NCBI GenBank assembly: GCA_029263215.1
Contig: JAJCXY010000081.1
Span: 1 to 64,000, forward strand
Source of the DNA: Acidimicrobiales bacterium
Lineage (GTDB): Bacteria; Actinomycetota; Acidimicrobiia; Acidimicrobiales; Aldehydirespiratoraceae
Direction of reading: 5' to 3'
DNA length: 64,000 bases
The translations under genes and the position numbers were made by a program. Below the pieces are notes generated by a model. It had not been told where the DNA came from. It did no database searches and saw nothing but the letters and a program-made list of their open reading frames with translations. The first letter of the stretch is position 1. Every line of letters begins with the position of its first letter. Shown here piece after piece: positions 24,629-33,558 of this stretch.

Positions 24629-26103
24629 GATTCGCTCCCTTCGTCGGATGAGGGTGTCCAGGCTGCGGTACGCACCGCCTGGATGATCGGGTAGTAGCCG
24701 GTGCAGCGGCAGAGGTTGCCCGAAAGGCCGAGCCTGATCTGGTCGTCGTCGGGGTCGTCGACCTCATCGAGAAGGGTGGCTCCGGCCACGATGAAGCCTG
24801 GAATGCAGAAGCCGCACTGCACAGCGAACTCGTCGACGAACGCCGACTGGATCGGATGAGGATGATCGGGGTCGCCGATCCCTTCGACGGTGACGATGTC
24901 GCCACCATCGGCCTGGGCCGCGGGTACCAGGCAGCTCATGACGGCCTGGCCATCGAGGCGAACTGTGCAGGCACCGCACTCGCCTTCGGCGCACCCTTCT
25001 TTGGTGCCGGGTAGGCCGCATTCATCGCGGATCCAGTCGAGGAGGGTGGCGGACGCTGCTCCTGCTGCGCGCCGGGGAACACCGTTGAGGGTCACCGAAA
25101 TCTCGGTCGAATCGTCGATGGTGGCGGTACTAGGGGAAGGCGTGGCTTTCGGTGTGGTCAAACATGGTGGGTCGGTGGGCCACTGGGCTGCGGCGTGTCC
25201 GTCGCGGATCGCGCGCAGGGCGCGGCCAACGAGGGTGGGGATCATCGTGGTGCGGTATTCGCCGGTAGCCCGTACATCGTCGATCGGTGTGACTGCGGCT
25301 CCGGCGGCCGATGCGGCGGCTGCGATAGCGCGGTCGTCGAGCCTGGTACCGGTGAGCACGGAAGCGGCTTCAGGGAGTAGCACGACCCGCTCCGCCACGC
25401 TCCCGATGGCAAGGCGGGCGGCCTTGATGTCTTCGTCGCCCTCTCGCCTCAGCACGATTGCGAGGTGCACCACCGAGATCGCCTGGGCCCGCCGGTTGCC
25501 GAGCTTCACCCAGAGTGCCCCGTCGTCGGGGCTGAGGGCGGGGAATGTGATTCGGGTGACGAGCTCGCCCGAGCCGAGAACGGTGCTGCGAAAGCCGGTG
25601 AAGAAATCGTCGAGGGTCACCACTCGCTCGACCAGGTCGGAGCCGTCGAGTCCGGCGATGCTGACCGACGCGTCGAGGGCTAGGAGGGCTGAGATCGTGT
25701 CGTTGGCGGGGCTGGCCGTGGCCAGGTTGCCGGCGACCGTGGCTCGATTACGGAGCTGGGGCGATCCGATCTCGATGCAGGCTTGGGCCAGCGGCAGTGC
25801 CGCAGCGGCAAGGCCTCGATGGGCGACGATCTCGTTGTGGGTGACGGTCGCTCCGATCGAAACCGTCTGCTCATCGACTGTGATGCCCTGGAGCTCGGGC
25901 ACGGTGGTGAGATCGACGAGGGTCACCGCCTCGCCGGGGCCGCCCCGGTGAAGATCGAGCAGTAGGTCAGTACCGCCGGCGACGGGATGAGCGTTGCGAT
26001 GATCGCGCAGCGCGGCGAGAGCCGCCTCCAGCGATGTCGGCCGAACGAAGCGCTCGACCGACCGACCGAGCTGTTGAACCGGATGCGGTGCCCATTGGGT
26101 CAT
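24625..26103 (-). CDS. Fused FAD-binding and 2Fe-2S subunit of a molybdenum hydroxylase
   Basis: 492 residues. Residues about 17-280 are the CoxM-type FAD domain: HPVAGGTDLLLDL (FAD loop), IGATVTHNEI, IGSPQLRNRATVAGNLATASPANDTI (second FAD loop) and a CO-dehydrogenase flavoprotein C-domain. Residues about 330-480 are a complete 2Fe-2S subunit with GCAEGECGACTVRLDG...C and QCGFCIPGFIVA / NLCRCTGYYPII. A Pro/Thr/Ser linker joins them near residue 315. Normally these are two proteins (CoxM and CoxS), so this is a fusion in FAD-FeS order. It is the first gene of a two-gene operon with the molybdopterin subunit. It passes electrons from Mo to FAD and on to an acceptor. Confidence 0.92.
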   Translation of the reverse strand: MTQWAPHPVQQLGRSVERFVRPTSLEAALAALRDHRNAHPVAGGTDLLLDLHRGGPGEAVTLVDLTTVPELQGITVDEQTVSIGATVTHNEIVAHRGLAAAALPLAQACIEIGSPQLRNRATVAGNLATASPANDTISALLALDASVSIAGLDGSDLVERVVTLDDFFTGFRSTVLGSGELVTRITFPALSPDDGALWVKLGNRRAQAISVVHLAIVLRREGDEDIKAARLAIGSVAERVVLLPEAASVLTGTRLDDRAIAAAASAAGAAVTPIDDVRATGEYRTTMIPTLVGRALRAIRDGHAAAQWPTDPPCLTTPKATPSPSTATIDDSTEISVTLNGVPRRAAGAASATLLDWIRDECGLPGTKEGCAEGECGACTVRLDGQAVMSCLVPAAQADGGDIVTVEGIGDPDHPHPIQSAFVDEFAVQCGFCIPGFIVAGATLLDEVDDPDDDQIRLGLSGNLCRCTGYYPIIQAVRTAAWTPSSDEGSES

Positions 26104-26162
26104 TCGCGGAGTCTAGAACCTCTCCAATTGGTCGCTGGAATGGGACGATCGCTAGATCACAC

Positions 26163-28625
26163 TCAGCGCAGCTCCCACCGCCGCCACTGGTGGAGCGCGG
26201 GCGGGTTGTGGCGGTCAGCTGAGATGGGCCGAAAGATGGCGTGCTTCTTACCGTCGACGACGATCTCCTGCGTGCCGGCATCGAGGGTCATCTCGAAATG
26301 TGGCGTGCCGTGACACTGGAGTTCGGTATGACCGGCGCAGGGGCCGGGCTCGCACAGCTCCTTCTCCATCGTGCCGCGGATCCAGAACTTGTACGAGAAA
26401 CGCGCGTCGACATGTGACGACACCCGTTCGGTGGTGTCGTAGACAGCCTCGGGGACCTGCTGAGCCGCCTCACACCAGGAGGTGGTGTTGATGTGGGTGA
26501 GCCAATTGTCGCCGGTCTTCACGGAGTGGTCGCCGTCGGCGAACGTTTGCTCGCGCGTCGGAGTCTGGAGTGAGGTGTCGTGGGTGTGGCCGTCCCACTT
26601 CCCGGGGTTGGGAAGAGCGGGAGGAACGGGGAACGGATCGTCATCGCCGCGCTCGTTCGACTGCTCCAGATAACGCTCGAGCTCATCGATGTCGCTTCCC
26701 GTCCAGGACCCGAAGTTGAAACGAAGGTCACCGAAGACGCTCCCGTCGTGCAGTCCCTGCGCGGTGAGTTCGACCGGGCACGACTCTCCTGGAGCGTCGT
26801 TGGTGCATTCCGACGTGAGGAGGTTGATCAGCTCACCGCTGCCGCGCGACTCATAGGTGTTCTCGTGGCCGGTGCAGCCCGACTTCAGATACACCCGAAT
26901 CTGGGTCGTGTCGTGGTGGCCGATCTGGGCGACCAGTTCGGGCGGGATCTCGCCCTGGCCCTGCTGCCAGAACCCCTCGCCCTCGCTCAGCGCCGATTGA
27001 TCGATCGGGTTGCCATCACCGTGCTGCCAGTCCTGGCGACCGAGCGGGCCGCTACGGGTCGACGCGTTCTGCTCGTAGTCGATTCCGTTCCACTTGAAGT
27101 CGATGTCGGGGATGTAAGTGCGCTCGGGTTGGATGTCTTGGCGAAATGATGCGTTCTGATCGTGCATCTGGCTCATCGATCGGACACGGATGTAGTACGT
27201 GCAGCACTCCTTCAGACCGGGCGCGGGCTTTCTGAGGTAGGTCGTTTGGGTGTCGCCCTGGAAGACCACGGCCCAGTCGCACGGTGGTCGCTCGCGGGTG
27301 TCGGGGGGCGTGGATCCGCGGGGCGTCGTGTGGAGGTCCTTCTTCTTCGTGCGGACGCGGGTGCCACCGACGTAGTTCGGTTTCTTCTCTTCCTTCTTCT
27401 TGCCCACCAGCCAAACCCAGAGCGCTCCGGCAACGATGGCCACCACCGCTACAGCAAACATCAGCCACCAGATGTCGACGGTAGATGATGTCGATCCACT
27501 GGGATTCGCTCCACCTTCGGTCTCGTCGGGGGCCGACGTCGTCGGCGCAGCCGTTGTTGTCGTGGTGCTTGTCGTTGTGGTGGTCGTAGTCGTTGATGTC
27601 GAGGTGGTCGTCGGTGCCAAGATCTCGAAGTAAAGCGAGATGAGACCGAGTGGACTCATGATCCGGAAGTCGGGGACGCCGAGGGCCAGGGCGGGCAGGA
27701 GAGCCAGCAGGATGATGCCCGGCGCAAACGGCGAGGTCGCGATGTGGAGCCATGCATTGAGCAGGACGCCGAATAGGACCTGTCCCAAGTCGATCTGCAC
27801 GGTCGTGGTCTCTGCGCCACCGGTGTAGAGCAGCGTTTGCGTCCCTCCCTGATCGGGCGTCGCGGCGTTGCTGTTTGCGGCCGCCGCGACGAACTCAGTG
27901 AGAGCGTCGAGCGACAGGGCCACTGACATCACGTTCCCACTGCGGTAGTAGAAGCCGGCCAGATCGACGAGCGGGAATGATTGGGGGGGTTCGTAACCCT
28001 TTACATCGAATGTGAGGGTGGCGCCGTCGTATACCGCATTGGGTATGAGGTTGGCGCCTTCCCATGTGTCGCCCGCGAACGTCGAATTCCACACCGGGAG
28101 GCCCGGGATGGTCATCGGGAAACCCTCGTTGAGGGTGAGGCCGCTCGAGAAGTCGTAGTTGCTGTCGAACTCGAGCCAGAGCAAGAGTACGTCGTCGCCG
28201 GGGGCGAGCTGCGAGCTTGGGGTCTGGGCAAACGCCATCGAATCGCCGAGGCCCTCGGCCGGCGGGGTCCAGTCGTCGGGGAGGCGCCAGGCCGCAGTGC
28301 CTGCTCCGGTGGCGATGGAGCCGTCGACCTCCAGGATCGGAGGCACGTCCTTGCTGTCGCCGAACGCGTACGTCTCGAACGCGACTTCCTCGCTCACCGC
28401 GTTGAGCAAGCGGGTGCTGTCCTCAGAGAAGAGGCCGAGTCCGTCCCACGATGAGTTGGCGTCCTCGGCCAGCACATCGTCGAATGTCAGGCCGATGGCA
28501 GCGAGCGCCGCCTCCGCCGCTTCGGCCTCGGCCGCAGTGATGTCGTCTTGTGCGCTGGCGGCGGTGGGTGCCGCGACCATGGTCACGACCAGACTGACAA
28601 GGATCCTTCGCCACAAGTTTCTCAT
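26163..28625 (-). CDS. Large secreted/anchored protein of unknown function with Thr-rich stalk
   Basis: 820 residues from ATG 28625, chosen because it begins a textbook signal peptide (MRNLWRRILVSLVV...AASA). In-frame GTG and ATG at 28643 and 28652 are possible, and GGAGGTG lies 15 bases before the chosen ATG. Residues about 26-280 are an unknown ectodomain. Residues 281-316 are strongly hydrophobic, 338-363 are a Thr/Ser-rich run, and 384-408 form a membrane span followed by KKKEEKK. Residues 410-820 are hydrophilic with about a dozen Cys, several in CxxC-like or paired positions. I recognise no enzyme motif. The divergence between the Cys-rich tail and its predicted cytoplasmic side is odd. 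Confidence 0.7.
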   Translation of the reverse strand: MRNLWRRILVSLVVTMVAAPTAASAQDDITAAEAEAAEAALAAIGLTFDDVLAEDANSSWDGLGLFSEDSTRLLNAVSEEVAFETYAFGDSKDVPPILEVDGSIATGAGTAAWRLPDDWTPPAEGLGDSMAFAQTPSSQLAPGDDVLLLWLEFDSNYDFSSGLTLNEGFPMTIPGLPVWNSTFAGDTWEGANLIPNAVYDGATLTFDVKGYEPPQSFPLVDLAGFYYRSGNVMSVALSLDALTEFVAAAANSNAATPDQGGTQTLLYTGGAETTTVQIDLGQVLFGVLLNAWLHIATSPFAPGIILLALLPALALGVPDFRIMSPLGLISLYFEILAPTTTSTSTTTTTTTTSTTTTTAAPTTSAPDETEGGANPSGSTSSTVDIWWLMFAVAVVAIVAGALWVWLVGKKKEEKKPNYVGGTRVRTKKKDLHTTPRGSTPPDTRERPPCDWAVVFQGDTQTTYLRKPAPGLKECCTYYIRVRSMSQMHDQNASFRQDIQPERTYIPDIDFKWNGIDYEQNASTRSGPLGRQDWQHGDGNPIDQSALSEGEGFWQQGQGEIPPELVAQIGHHDTTQIRVYLKSGCTGHENTYESRGSGELINLLTSECTNDAPGESCPVELTAQGLHDGSVFGDLRFNFGSWTGSDIDELERYLEQSNERGDDDPFPVPPALPNPGKWDGHTHDTSLQTPTREQTFADGDHSVKTGDNWLTHINTTSWCEAAQQVPEAVYDTTERVSSHVDARFSYKFWIRGTMEKELCEPGPCAGHTELQCHGTPHFEMTLDAGTQEIVVDGKKHAIFRPISADRHNPPALHQWRRWELR

Positions 28626-28683
28626 GGTCGCAGAGTCTTTCACCTCCGTCATCGAGGTGTCACCGATGCCGCGGGCACGCCGG

Positions 28684-29517
28684 TCAGATCAGCGCTGCCT
28701 TTATGTCGTGGGCGATGGTTCGGGGCGCCTCGAGTGGCCCGAAGTGCCCGAATGATTCATAGACGATGAGCTTGGAGCCGGGAATCGTGTCGACGAGCAT
28801 CGGGGCGAACGCCGCCGGATTGGGATATCCCCCCACGCCGCCGGCCCCGACGGTGAGCGGGAACTCGAGTCCCTCGACCCGGTCGAGAGTGATCTTCTCG
28901 TCGCACTCGAAGGTACGAGCCTCCGATTCGCCCCGACAGGCAAGGCGCACCGAGCCGTCCTCGAGATCGTGGAAGCCGTGTTCGACGTAGGCGTGGAGTG
29001 CGTCGGCGCGAAGTTGGTTGAGAGGGGGTCGACTTGCGTATCGGGACATGGCGGCTTCACGCGATGGGAACACCTCGCGCCGCTTGCGGGCCGGTTCGGC
29101 CATCGGGTTGTGGGTACGTCCGATGAGGTACTCCCGTGGGAAGACGATCGGCTCGTAGAGGTAGGCACCCCGGATGAGTCTGGGACGGACTGTCTCGGCT
29201 ATCAGCAGGGCTCCACCCCCCATCGAATGGCCGAAGGCGAATATCTCCGATACTTCGAGAGCGTCGATGCATGCCAACAGGTCGGCGGCCAACTTCTCCC
29301 ACGCGAATTCCCCGCTGGCCGGGACCCTGGAATCGCCATGGCCGCGGATGTCGATGGCCCAGACGGTGAAGTCGTCGAACAGCGACTCGGCCATCGGGGC
29401 GTAGGCACGGCCGTGGAAACCGGTGGCGTGGACGATCATCAGCACGGGTCCATCGCCGCCGAGGCGGTGGACAACGATCTCGGTGCCATCGACCGACTTG
29501 ACGGACAGCTTCTGCAT
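28684..29517 (-). CDS. Alpha/beta hydrolase
   Basis: 277 residues. Start ATG 29517 is preceded by GAGAGGAG; the long frame upstream of it is antisense noise. The fold reads VLMIVHATGFHGRAY (oxyanion strand), VWAIDIRGHGDSRVP, and the nucleophile elbow FAFGHSMGGGALL with Ser in GHSMGG. The acid is probably in the VGAGGVGGYPNP region, and the C-terminal His lies in YESFGHFGPLEAP. It hydrolyses an ester, lactone or thioester that I cannot specify. It lies 25 bases downstream of the PaaX-type regulator in the same direction, so it could be under the same aromatic-acid control. Confidence 0.82.
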   Translation of the reverse strand: MQKLSVKSVDGTEIVVHRLGGDGPVLMIVHATGFHGRAYAPMAESLFDDFTVWAIDIRGHGDSRVPASGEFAWEKLAADLLACIDALEVSEIFAFGHSMGGGALLIAETVRPRLIRGAYLYEPIVFPREYLIGRTHNPMAEPARKRREVFPSREAAMSRYASRPPLNQLRADALHAYVEHGFHDLEDGSVRLACRGESEARTFECDEKITLDRVEGLEFPLTVGAGGVGGYPNPAAFAPMLVDTIPGSKLIVYESFGHFGPLEAPRTIAHDIKAALI

Positions 29518-29542
29518 CAACACTCCTCTCGGCGTGGAGACC

Positions 29543-30439
29543 CTACAGAGCCGTGCGCTGGGTTTTCGGTGTGGCGAACGCGGCTTCGGTTTCGGCCCAC
29601 CAATCTGAAGCGTCGCGGCTCCACCGCTCGCGAGCCGAGGCGAAGTGGACCGAAGCGCGGTCGCCGGGCCAATCGGCCGGGAGCAAGGTGCGCGGAAGGC
29701 CGGGATCGAGGAGGGGGAAGCGGCGCCAGGCATGAACCAGGGAGATGAGTGCCACCGCGGTGGATCTGGGGTCGGTGGGTTGGAAGTCGGTGTTGGCGAG
29801 GAAGTCGACGTAGGCATCGGCCACCGCGGAGAGATCCCAACCCCGCGCCGCGAGGTCACGGCTGTCGCCGGTGGTGCCGATCTCGGCATGAAACACGGTG
29901 ACATCGCGGAGGCCGAGCTCGTTGACGATCGCCACCGCTTCGAGCTCGCGGTCGGCCCATGGGCAGGCCCAGGTGCCGGGTCCGATCGGACCGAACCCCG
30001 CCCAGCCCAGGCCCACTCCGAGCTGGTAGCGCAGATCCCGACGACTTTCGGGCACGCTCGCCATGAGTAGGACCCAGCGCCCGTCCCAGGATCGGCGGGG
30101 CTGGCCGAGGGCGTAGATCCGCTCCGCGCCGGAGTCGAGCAACTCGGCCGCCCAGGGGGTGATCTGCCAGCGGGTGCGACGGCCGACCCGGGTGCTCGTG
30201 AGCCAGCCCTCGGTGGCCAGTCGGCTGATCGCCTGGCGCACGGTGGCGGGTTCGATGTCGAAGTCGTCGAGGAGCTCGATCAAGGATTGGGTCCAGGCCG
30301 AGCCGCCGGAAGGCCTGACCAGCTCACCGAGCGCGGTGACGAGCAGGGACCGCACGCTGGGAGCCGTGGCGGTGCGATCGTGGCGGGCGCCGAGGACGGG
30401 GGCCAGATCCAGGCCAGGGTTCGGTGGAGGTGAGTTCAT
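29543..30439 (-). CDS. PaaX-family transcriptional repressor
   Basis: 298 residues. The N-terminal winged helix reads SVRSLLVTALGELVRPSGG, IEPATVRQAISRLATEGWLTSTRVGRRTRWQIT, as in PaaX. The middle Cas2-like/PaaX core (RWVLLMASVPESRRDLR...LGWAGFGPIGPGTWACPW) and the C-terminal helical region (DPRSTAVALISLVHAWRRFPLLDPGLP) follow the family. PaaX repressors sense aryl-CoA thioesters such as phenylacetyl-CoA and lift repression. This one is divergent from boxC-boxB across a 70-base AT-rich gap, so benzoyl-CoA or a related thioester is the natural ligand guess. Confidence 0.9.
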   Translation of the reverse strand: MNSPPPNPGLDLAPVLGARHDRTATAPSVRSLLVTALGELVRPSGGSAWTQSLIELLDDFDIEPATVRQAISRLATEGWLTSTRVGRRTRWQITPWAAELLDSGAERIYALGQPRRSWDGRWVLLMASVPESRRDLRYQLGVGLGWAGFGPIGPGTWACPWADRELEAVAIVNELGLRDVTVFHAEIGTTGDSRDLAARGWDLSAVADAYVDFLANTDFQPTDPRSTAVALISLVHAWRRFPLLDPGLPRTLLPADWPGDRASVHFASARERWSRDASDWWAETEAAFATPKTQRTAL

Positions 30440-30509
30440 CTAATATTCGACAAAGTGATTGTGATCCGTGAGTCGATCGTAGTATATTTTCGCCCGAGGG
30501 GAGATACCA
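30440..30509. promoter_or_regulatory. Divergent promoter region between PaaX-type gene and boxC
   Basis: Seventy bases, much richer in A+T than the flanks. On the plus strand TAGTATATTTTC (about 30480-30491) offers a -10 box (TATATT at 30483-30488). It is followed by the ribosome site AGGGGAG about 8 bases before the boxC ATG. On the minus strand AATATT sits just before the regulator ATG. The block GTGATTGTGATCCGTGAG may hold the regulator's site, but no clean palindrome is visible. Confidence 0.45.
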
Positions 30510-32141
30510 ATGGAAACTTCGGCCACTGAAGGCGAAGCCGTGCTCACCTTTGAGCGCGAGCCGAGCACCTACAAGCACTGGCGTCTCGAGATAGAGCCGC
30601 CGATAGCCACCCTTTCGCTCGCGGTAGATGTCGACGGTGGACTCATGGGCGACTACGAGCTCAAGCTCAACAGCTACGACATCGGTGTCGACATCGAACT
30701 GGCCGACGCGATCCGCCGCATCCGGTTCGAACATCCCGAAGTCGGTTGCGTGGTGATCGATTCTGCGATCGAGGGAACCTTCTGTGCGGGCGCCAACATC
30801 CGGATGCTCGCCGCCTCCTCACATGCCCACAAGGTCAACTTCTGCAAGTTCACCAACGAGACCCGCCTCGAGATCGAAGAGGCCTCCGCCCATTCCGGAC
30901 TCCGGTTCCTCGCGGCGATAAACGGGGCCTGCTCTGGAGGCGGCTACGAACTCGCCATGGCGTGTGACCACCTCCTGCTGGTCGACGACCGAGCCAGCGC
31001 CGTATCACTCCCCGAAGTACCTCTGCTCGGAGTGCTCCCCGGCACCGGTGGCCTCACGAGACTCACCGACAAGCGCCACGTCCGACGCGACCGTGCCGAC
31101 ATGTTCGCAACCCGCGCCGAAGGCATGCAGGGCGACGATGCGATCGCCTGGGGGCTGGTGGATGAACTGGCGCCACCGTCGTCGTTCGCCGCAGCCGTTC
31201 GCGAGCGGGCCCTGGCGCTCGCGGCTGAGTCCGACCGCCAAGGCGATGCGGTGACCCTCGCGCCACTCGCCCGCACCAGCGGCGACGTCATCTCTTACCA
31301 GTGGGTAAGAGCGGAGATCGACCGTTCGACGCGCTCGATGGCAATCGAGATCACCGCCGCGCCTGATCCCGATTGGCCGCTCGCGTGCGCCCGCGAACTC
31401 GACGATCTCCTCTGCCACCTCCGGTTCAACGAGCCCGAGATCGGCACCCTCGTGTTGCGCACCCGCGGCGATGCCGAGGCGGTTCTGAGCCACGACGCGT
31501 CGCTCGCCGATCCCCGCGGTCATGCCCAGCGGGAGACCGCCCTTTTGTGGAAGCGGGTCCTCACCCGACTCGACCTCACCGCCCGCTCGATCTTCGCGGT
31601 GATCGACCCCGGATCTTGCTTCGTCGGCGTCCTTGCCGAACTCGCCCTCGCCGCCGACCGGTCCTACATGCTCGCCGGCGTCTTCGAAGACGACGAAGAC
31701 CCCCTCCCCGAAGCCACCATCCAGCTGACGGCGGTCAATACCGGATCGATGCCGATGCTCAACGGGATCAGCCGGATCGAGTCGCGGTTCTGGGGCGACG
31801 AAGCTAGCGCCACCACCGCCGCCGCCTCGACCGACAAGCCACTCGCCGCCGCCGCCGCCGCCCAACTCGGCCTGGTCACCTCCACGCCCGATGATCTCGA
31901 CTGGCACGACGAGATCCGCCTCGCCATCGAGGAGCGGGCCACGTTTTCTCCCGATGCCATGACCGCCATGGAGGCCAATCACCGTTTCTGTGGCCCCGAA
32001 ACCATGGCCACCAAGGTCTTCTCCCGACTCTCAGCCTGGCAGAACTGGGTCTTCATCCGGCCCAACGCGAGCGGCCCCGAAGGAGCCCTGCGCAGCTACG
32101 GCACAGGAAGCCGTCCCACCTACGACCGAACGAGATGCTGA
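30510..32141 (+). CDS. boxC: Benzoyl-CoA-dihydrodiol lyase / 2,3-epoxybenzoyl-CoA dihydrolase
   Basis: 543 residues, the size of BoxC, which is a duplicated crotonase fold. The first half has NSYDIGVDIELADAIRRI, FCAGANIRML, GACSGGGYELAMACDHLLL and LPEVPLLGVLPGTGGLTRLTDKR. These are the oxyanion-hole and substrate-loop blocks typical of BoxC. The second half is a degenerate crotonase repeat. BoxC opens the epoxide ring of benzoyl-CoA, giving 3,4-dehydroadipyl-CoA semialdehyde and formate. A good ribosome site precedes the ATG and the boxB start follows after one base. The gene is divergent from a PaaX-type repressor. Confidence 0.93.
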   Translation: METSATEGEAVLTFEREPSTYKHWRLEIEPPIATLSLAVDVDGGLMGDYELKLNSYDIGVDIELADAIRRIRFEHPEVGCVVIDSAIEGTFCAGANIRMLAASSHAHKVNFCKFTNETRLEIEEASAHSGLRFLAAINGACSGGGYELAMACDHLLLVDDRASAVSLPEVPLLGVLPGTGGLTRLTDKRHVRRDRADMFATRAEGMQGDDAIAWGLVDELAPPSSFAAAVRERALALAAESDRQGDAVTLAPLARTSGDVISYQWVRAEIDRSTRSMAIEITAAPDPDWPLACARELDDLLCHLRFNEPEIGTLVLRTRGDAEAVLSHDASLADPRGHAQRETALLWKRVLTRLDLTARSIFAVIDPGSCFVGVLAELALAADRSYMLAGVFEDDEDPLPEATIQLTAVNTGSMPMLNGISRIESRFWGDEASATTAAASTDKPLAAAAAAQLGLVTSTPDDLDWHDEIRLAIEERATFSPDAMTAMEANHRFCGPETMATKVFSRLSAWQNWVFIRPNASGPEGALRSYGTGSRPTYDRTRC

Positions 32142-32142
32142 C

Positions 32143-33558
32143 ATGACCGCGATCGACTACTCCAGCCGGATCCCCAACAACGTCAACCTCGACGGCGATC
32201 GCCGCCTCCAGCGGGCCCTCGAAAATTGGCAGCCCCGCTTCGACGACTGGTGGATGGAGATGGGGCCCGAGGGATTCCAGCAAAGCGAGGTCTACCTCCG
32301 TACCGCGGTCGACGTGGGCAAGGAAGGCTGGGCCCATTTCGGTCACGTCAAGATGCCCGACTACCGGTGGGGCATCTTCTTGTCGCACGCCGACGACGAT
32401 CGCAAGATCGGTTTCGGCGACCTCAAGGGCGAATCGGTCTGGCAGGAGGTGCCCGGCGAGTTCCGCACCGATCTGCGCCGCCTCATCGTGGTGCAAGGCG
32501 ACACCGAGCCCGCCTCGGTCGAACAGCAGCGCCACCTGGGGGCCACCGCCCCGAGTCTCTACGACCTCCGAAACCTCTTCCAGGTCAATGTCGAGGAAGG
32601 ACGCCACCTCTGGGCGATGGTGTACCTGCTGCACGGATACTTCGGCCGCGACGGTCGCGATGAAGCCGACGCCATGCTCGAACGTCGATCGGGCGATCCC
32701 GACCAGCCCCGCATCCTCGGTGCCTTCAACGAGGAAACGCCCGACTGGTTGAGCTTCTACATGTTCACCTACTTCACCGACCGCGACGGCAAGTACCAGC
32801 TCGGTGCCCTTCGTGAATCGGCGTTTGATCCGCTCAGTCGCACCTGCGACTTCATGCTGAAGGAAGAGGCCCATCACATGTTCGTCGGGGCCAGTGGGAT
32901 CGGGAGGGTCGTCCAGCGCACCTCCGAGCTGATGAACGACAACAACACCGACGACGTAGAGCCCCACGGCGGCATCAATCTCACCACCCTCCAGCGCTAC
33001 ATCAACTTCCACTACTCCGTGTCGCTCGACCTCTTCGGCTCGGAGCGTTCGACCAATGCGGCCAACTATTTTGCGGCCGGTCTGAAGGGCCGCTTCGCGG
33101 AAGACGCCTTCGAGGACGACCACGTGCTGATGGGCCACGAAGGCACCTACACCACGGTGGCCGACGGTGTGTTCGTGAACGAAACCATGACCGCTCGCGC
33201 CCTGGTCAACCAGGATCTGCGCAAGGGCTACTCCGACGACTGTGAGAAGGGCCTTCGCCGTTGGAACCGGGTGCTCGCCGATCACGGCATCGAGTTCGAG
33301 TTCACCCTTCCCCACCACGGCTTTCATCGCGACGTGGGTGCCTTTGCCGACCATCACGTGAGCCCCGACGGAGCGATCCTCAGCGACGATGAGTGGGAAG
33401 CCGGAATCGACCAGTGGCTGCCGTCTGCCGCCGAGCGGGCCCACGTCGGGTCCTTGATGGTGCCCCAGCTGGAGGCGGGGAAGATGGCCGCGTGGATCGC
33501 GCCACCGTCGAGCGGCATCAACACCCGACCGGTCGAGTTCGACTACGTGCGGGTGTGA
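32143..33558 (+). CDS. boxB: Benzoyl-CoA 2,3-epoxidase subunit B (diiron)
   Basis: 471 residues, normal for BoxB. It is the class I diiron oxygenase that adds one O atom to benzoyl-CoA to form the 2,3-epoxide. Iron-ligand helices are NVEEGRHLW (around E152/H155) and LKEEAHHMFVG (around E241-H245). Flanking family blocks are PDYRWGIFLSHADDDRKIGFG and the C-terminal PHHGFHRDVGAFA. It starts one base after the boxC stop. The reductase BoxA and the aldehyde dehydrogenase BoxD are not in this window, so an outside electron donor is needed. Confidence 0.94.
   Translation: MTAIDYSSRIPNNVNLDGDRRLQRALENWQPRFDDWWMEMGPEGFQQSEVYLRTAVDVGKEGWAHFGHVKMPDYRWGIFLSHADDDRKIGFGDLKGESVWQEVPGEFRTDLRRLIVVQGDTEPASVEQQRHLGATAPSLYDLRNLFQVNVEEGRHLWAMVYLLHGYFGRDGRDEADAMLERRSGDPDQPRILGAFNEETPDWLSFYMFTYFTDRDGKYQLGALRESAFDPLSRTCDFMLKEEAHHMFVGASGIGRVVQRTSELMNDNNTDDVEPHGGINLTTLQRYINFHYSVSLDLFGSERSTNAANYFAAGLKGRFAEDAFEDDHVLMGHEGTYTTVADGVFVNETMTARALVNQDLRKGYSDDCEKGLRRWNRVLADHGIEFEFTLPHHGFHRDVGAFADHHVSPDGAILSDDEWEAGIDQWLPSAAERAHVGSLMVPQLEAGKMAAWIAPPSSGINTRPVEFDYVRV

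Noticed and set aside
27538-27620. Tandem-repeat-like block of GT/GA triplets
   Set aside because: It encodes the Thr-rich stalk of the large secreted protein; the repeat is explained by repeated Thr codons.
32053-33444. 463-codon frame antisense to boxB
   Set aside because: boxB shows diiron motifs and family length; the antisense frame has no recognisable domain and is a codon-bias shadow.
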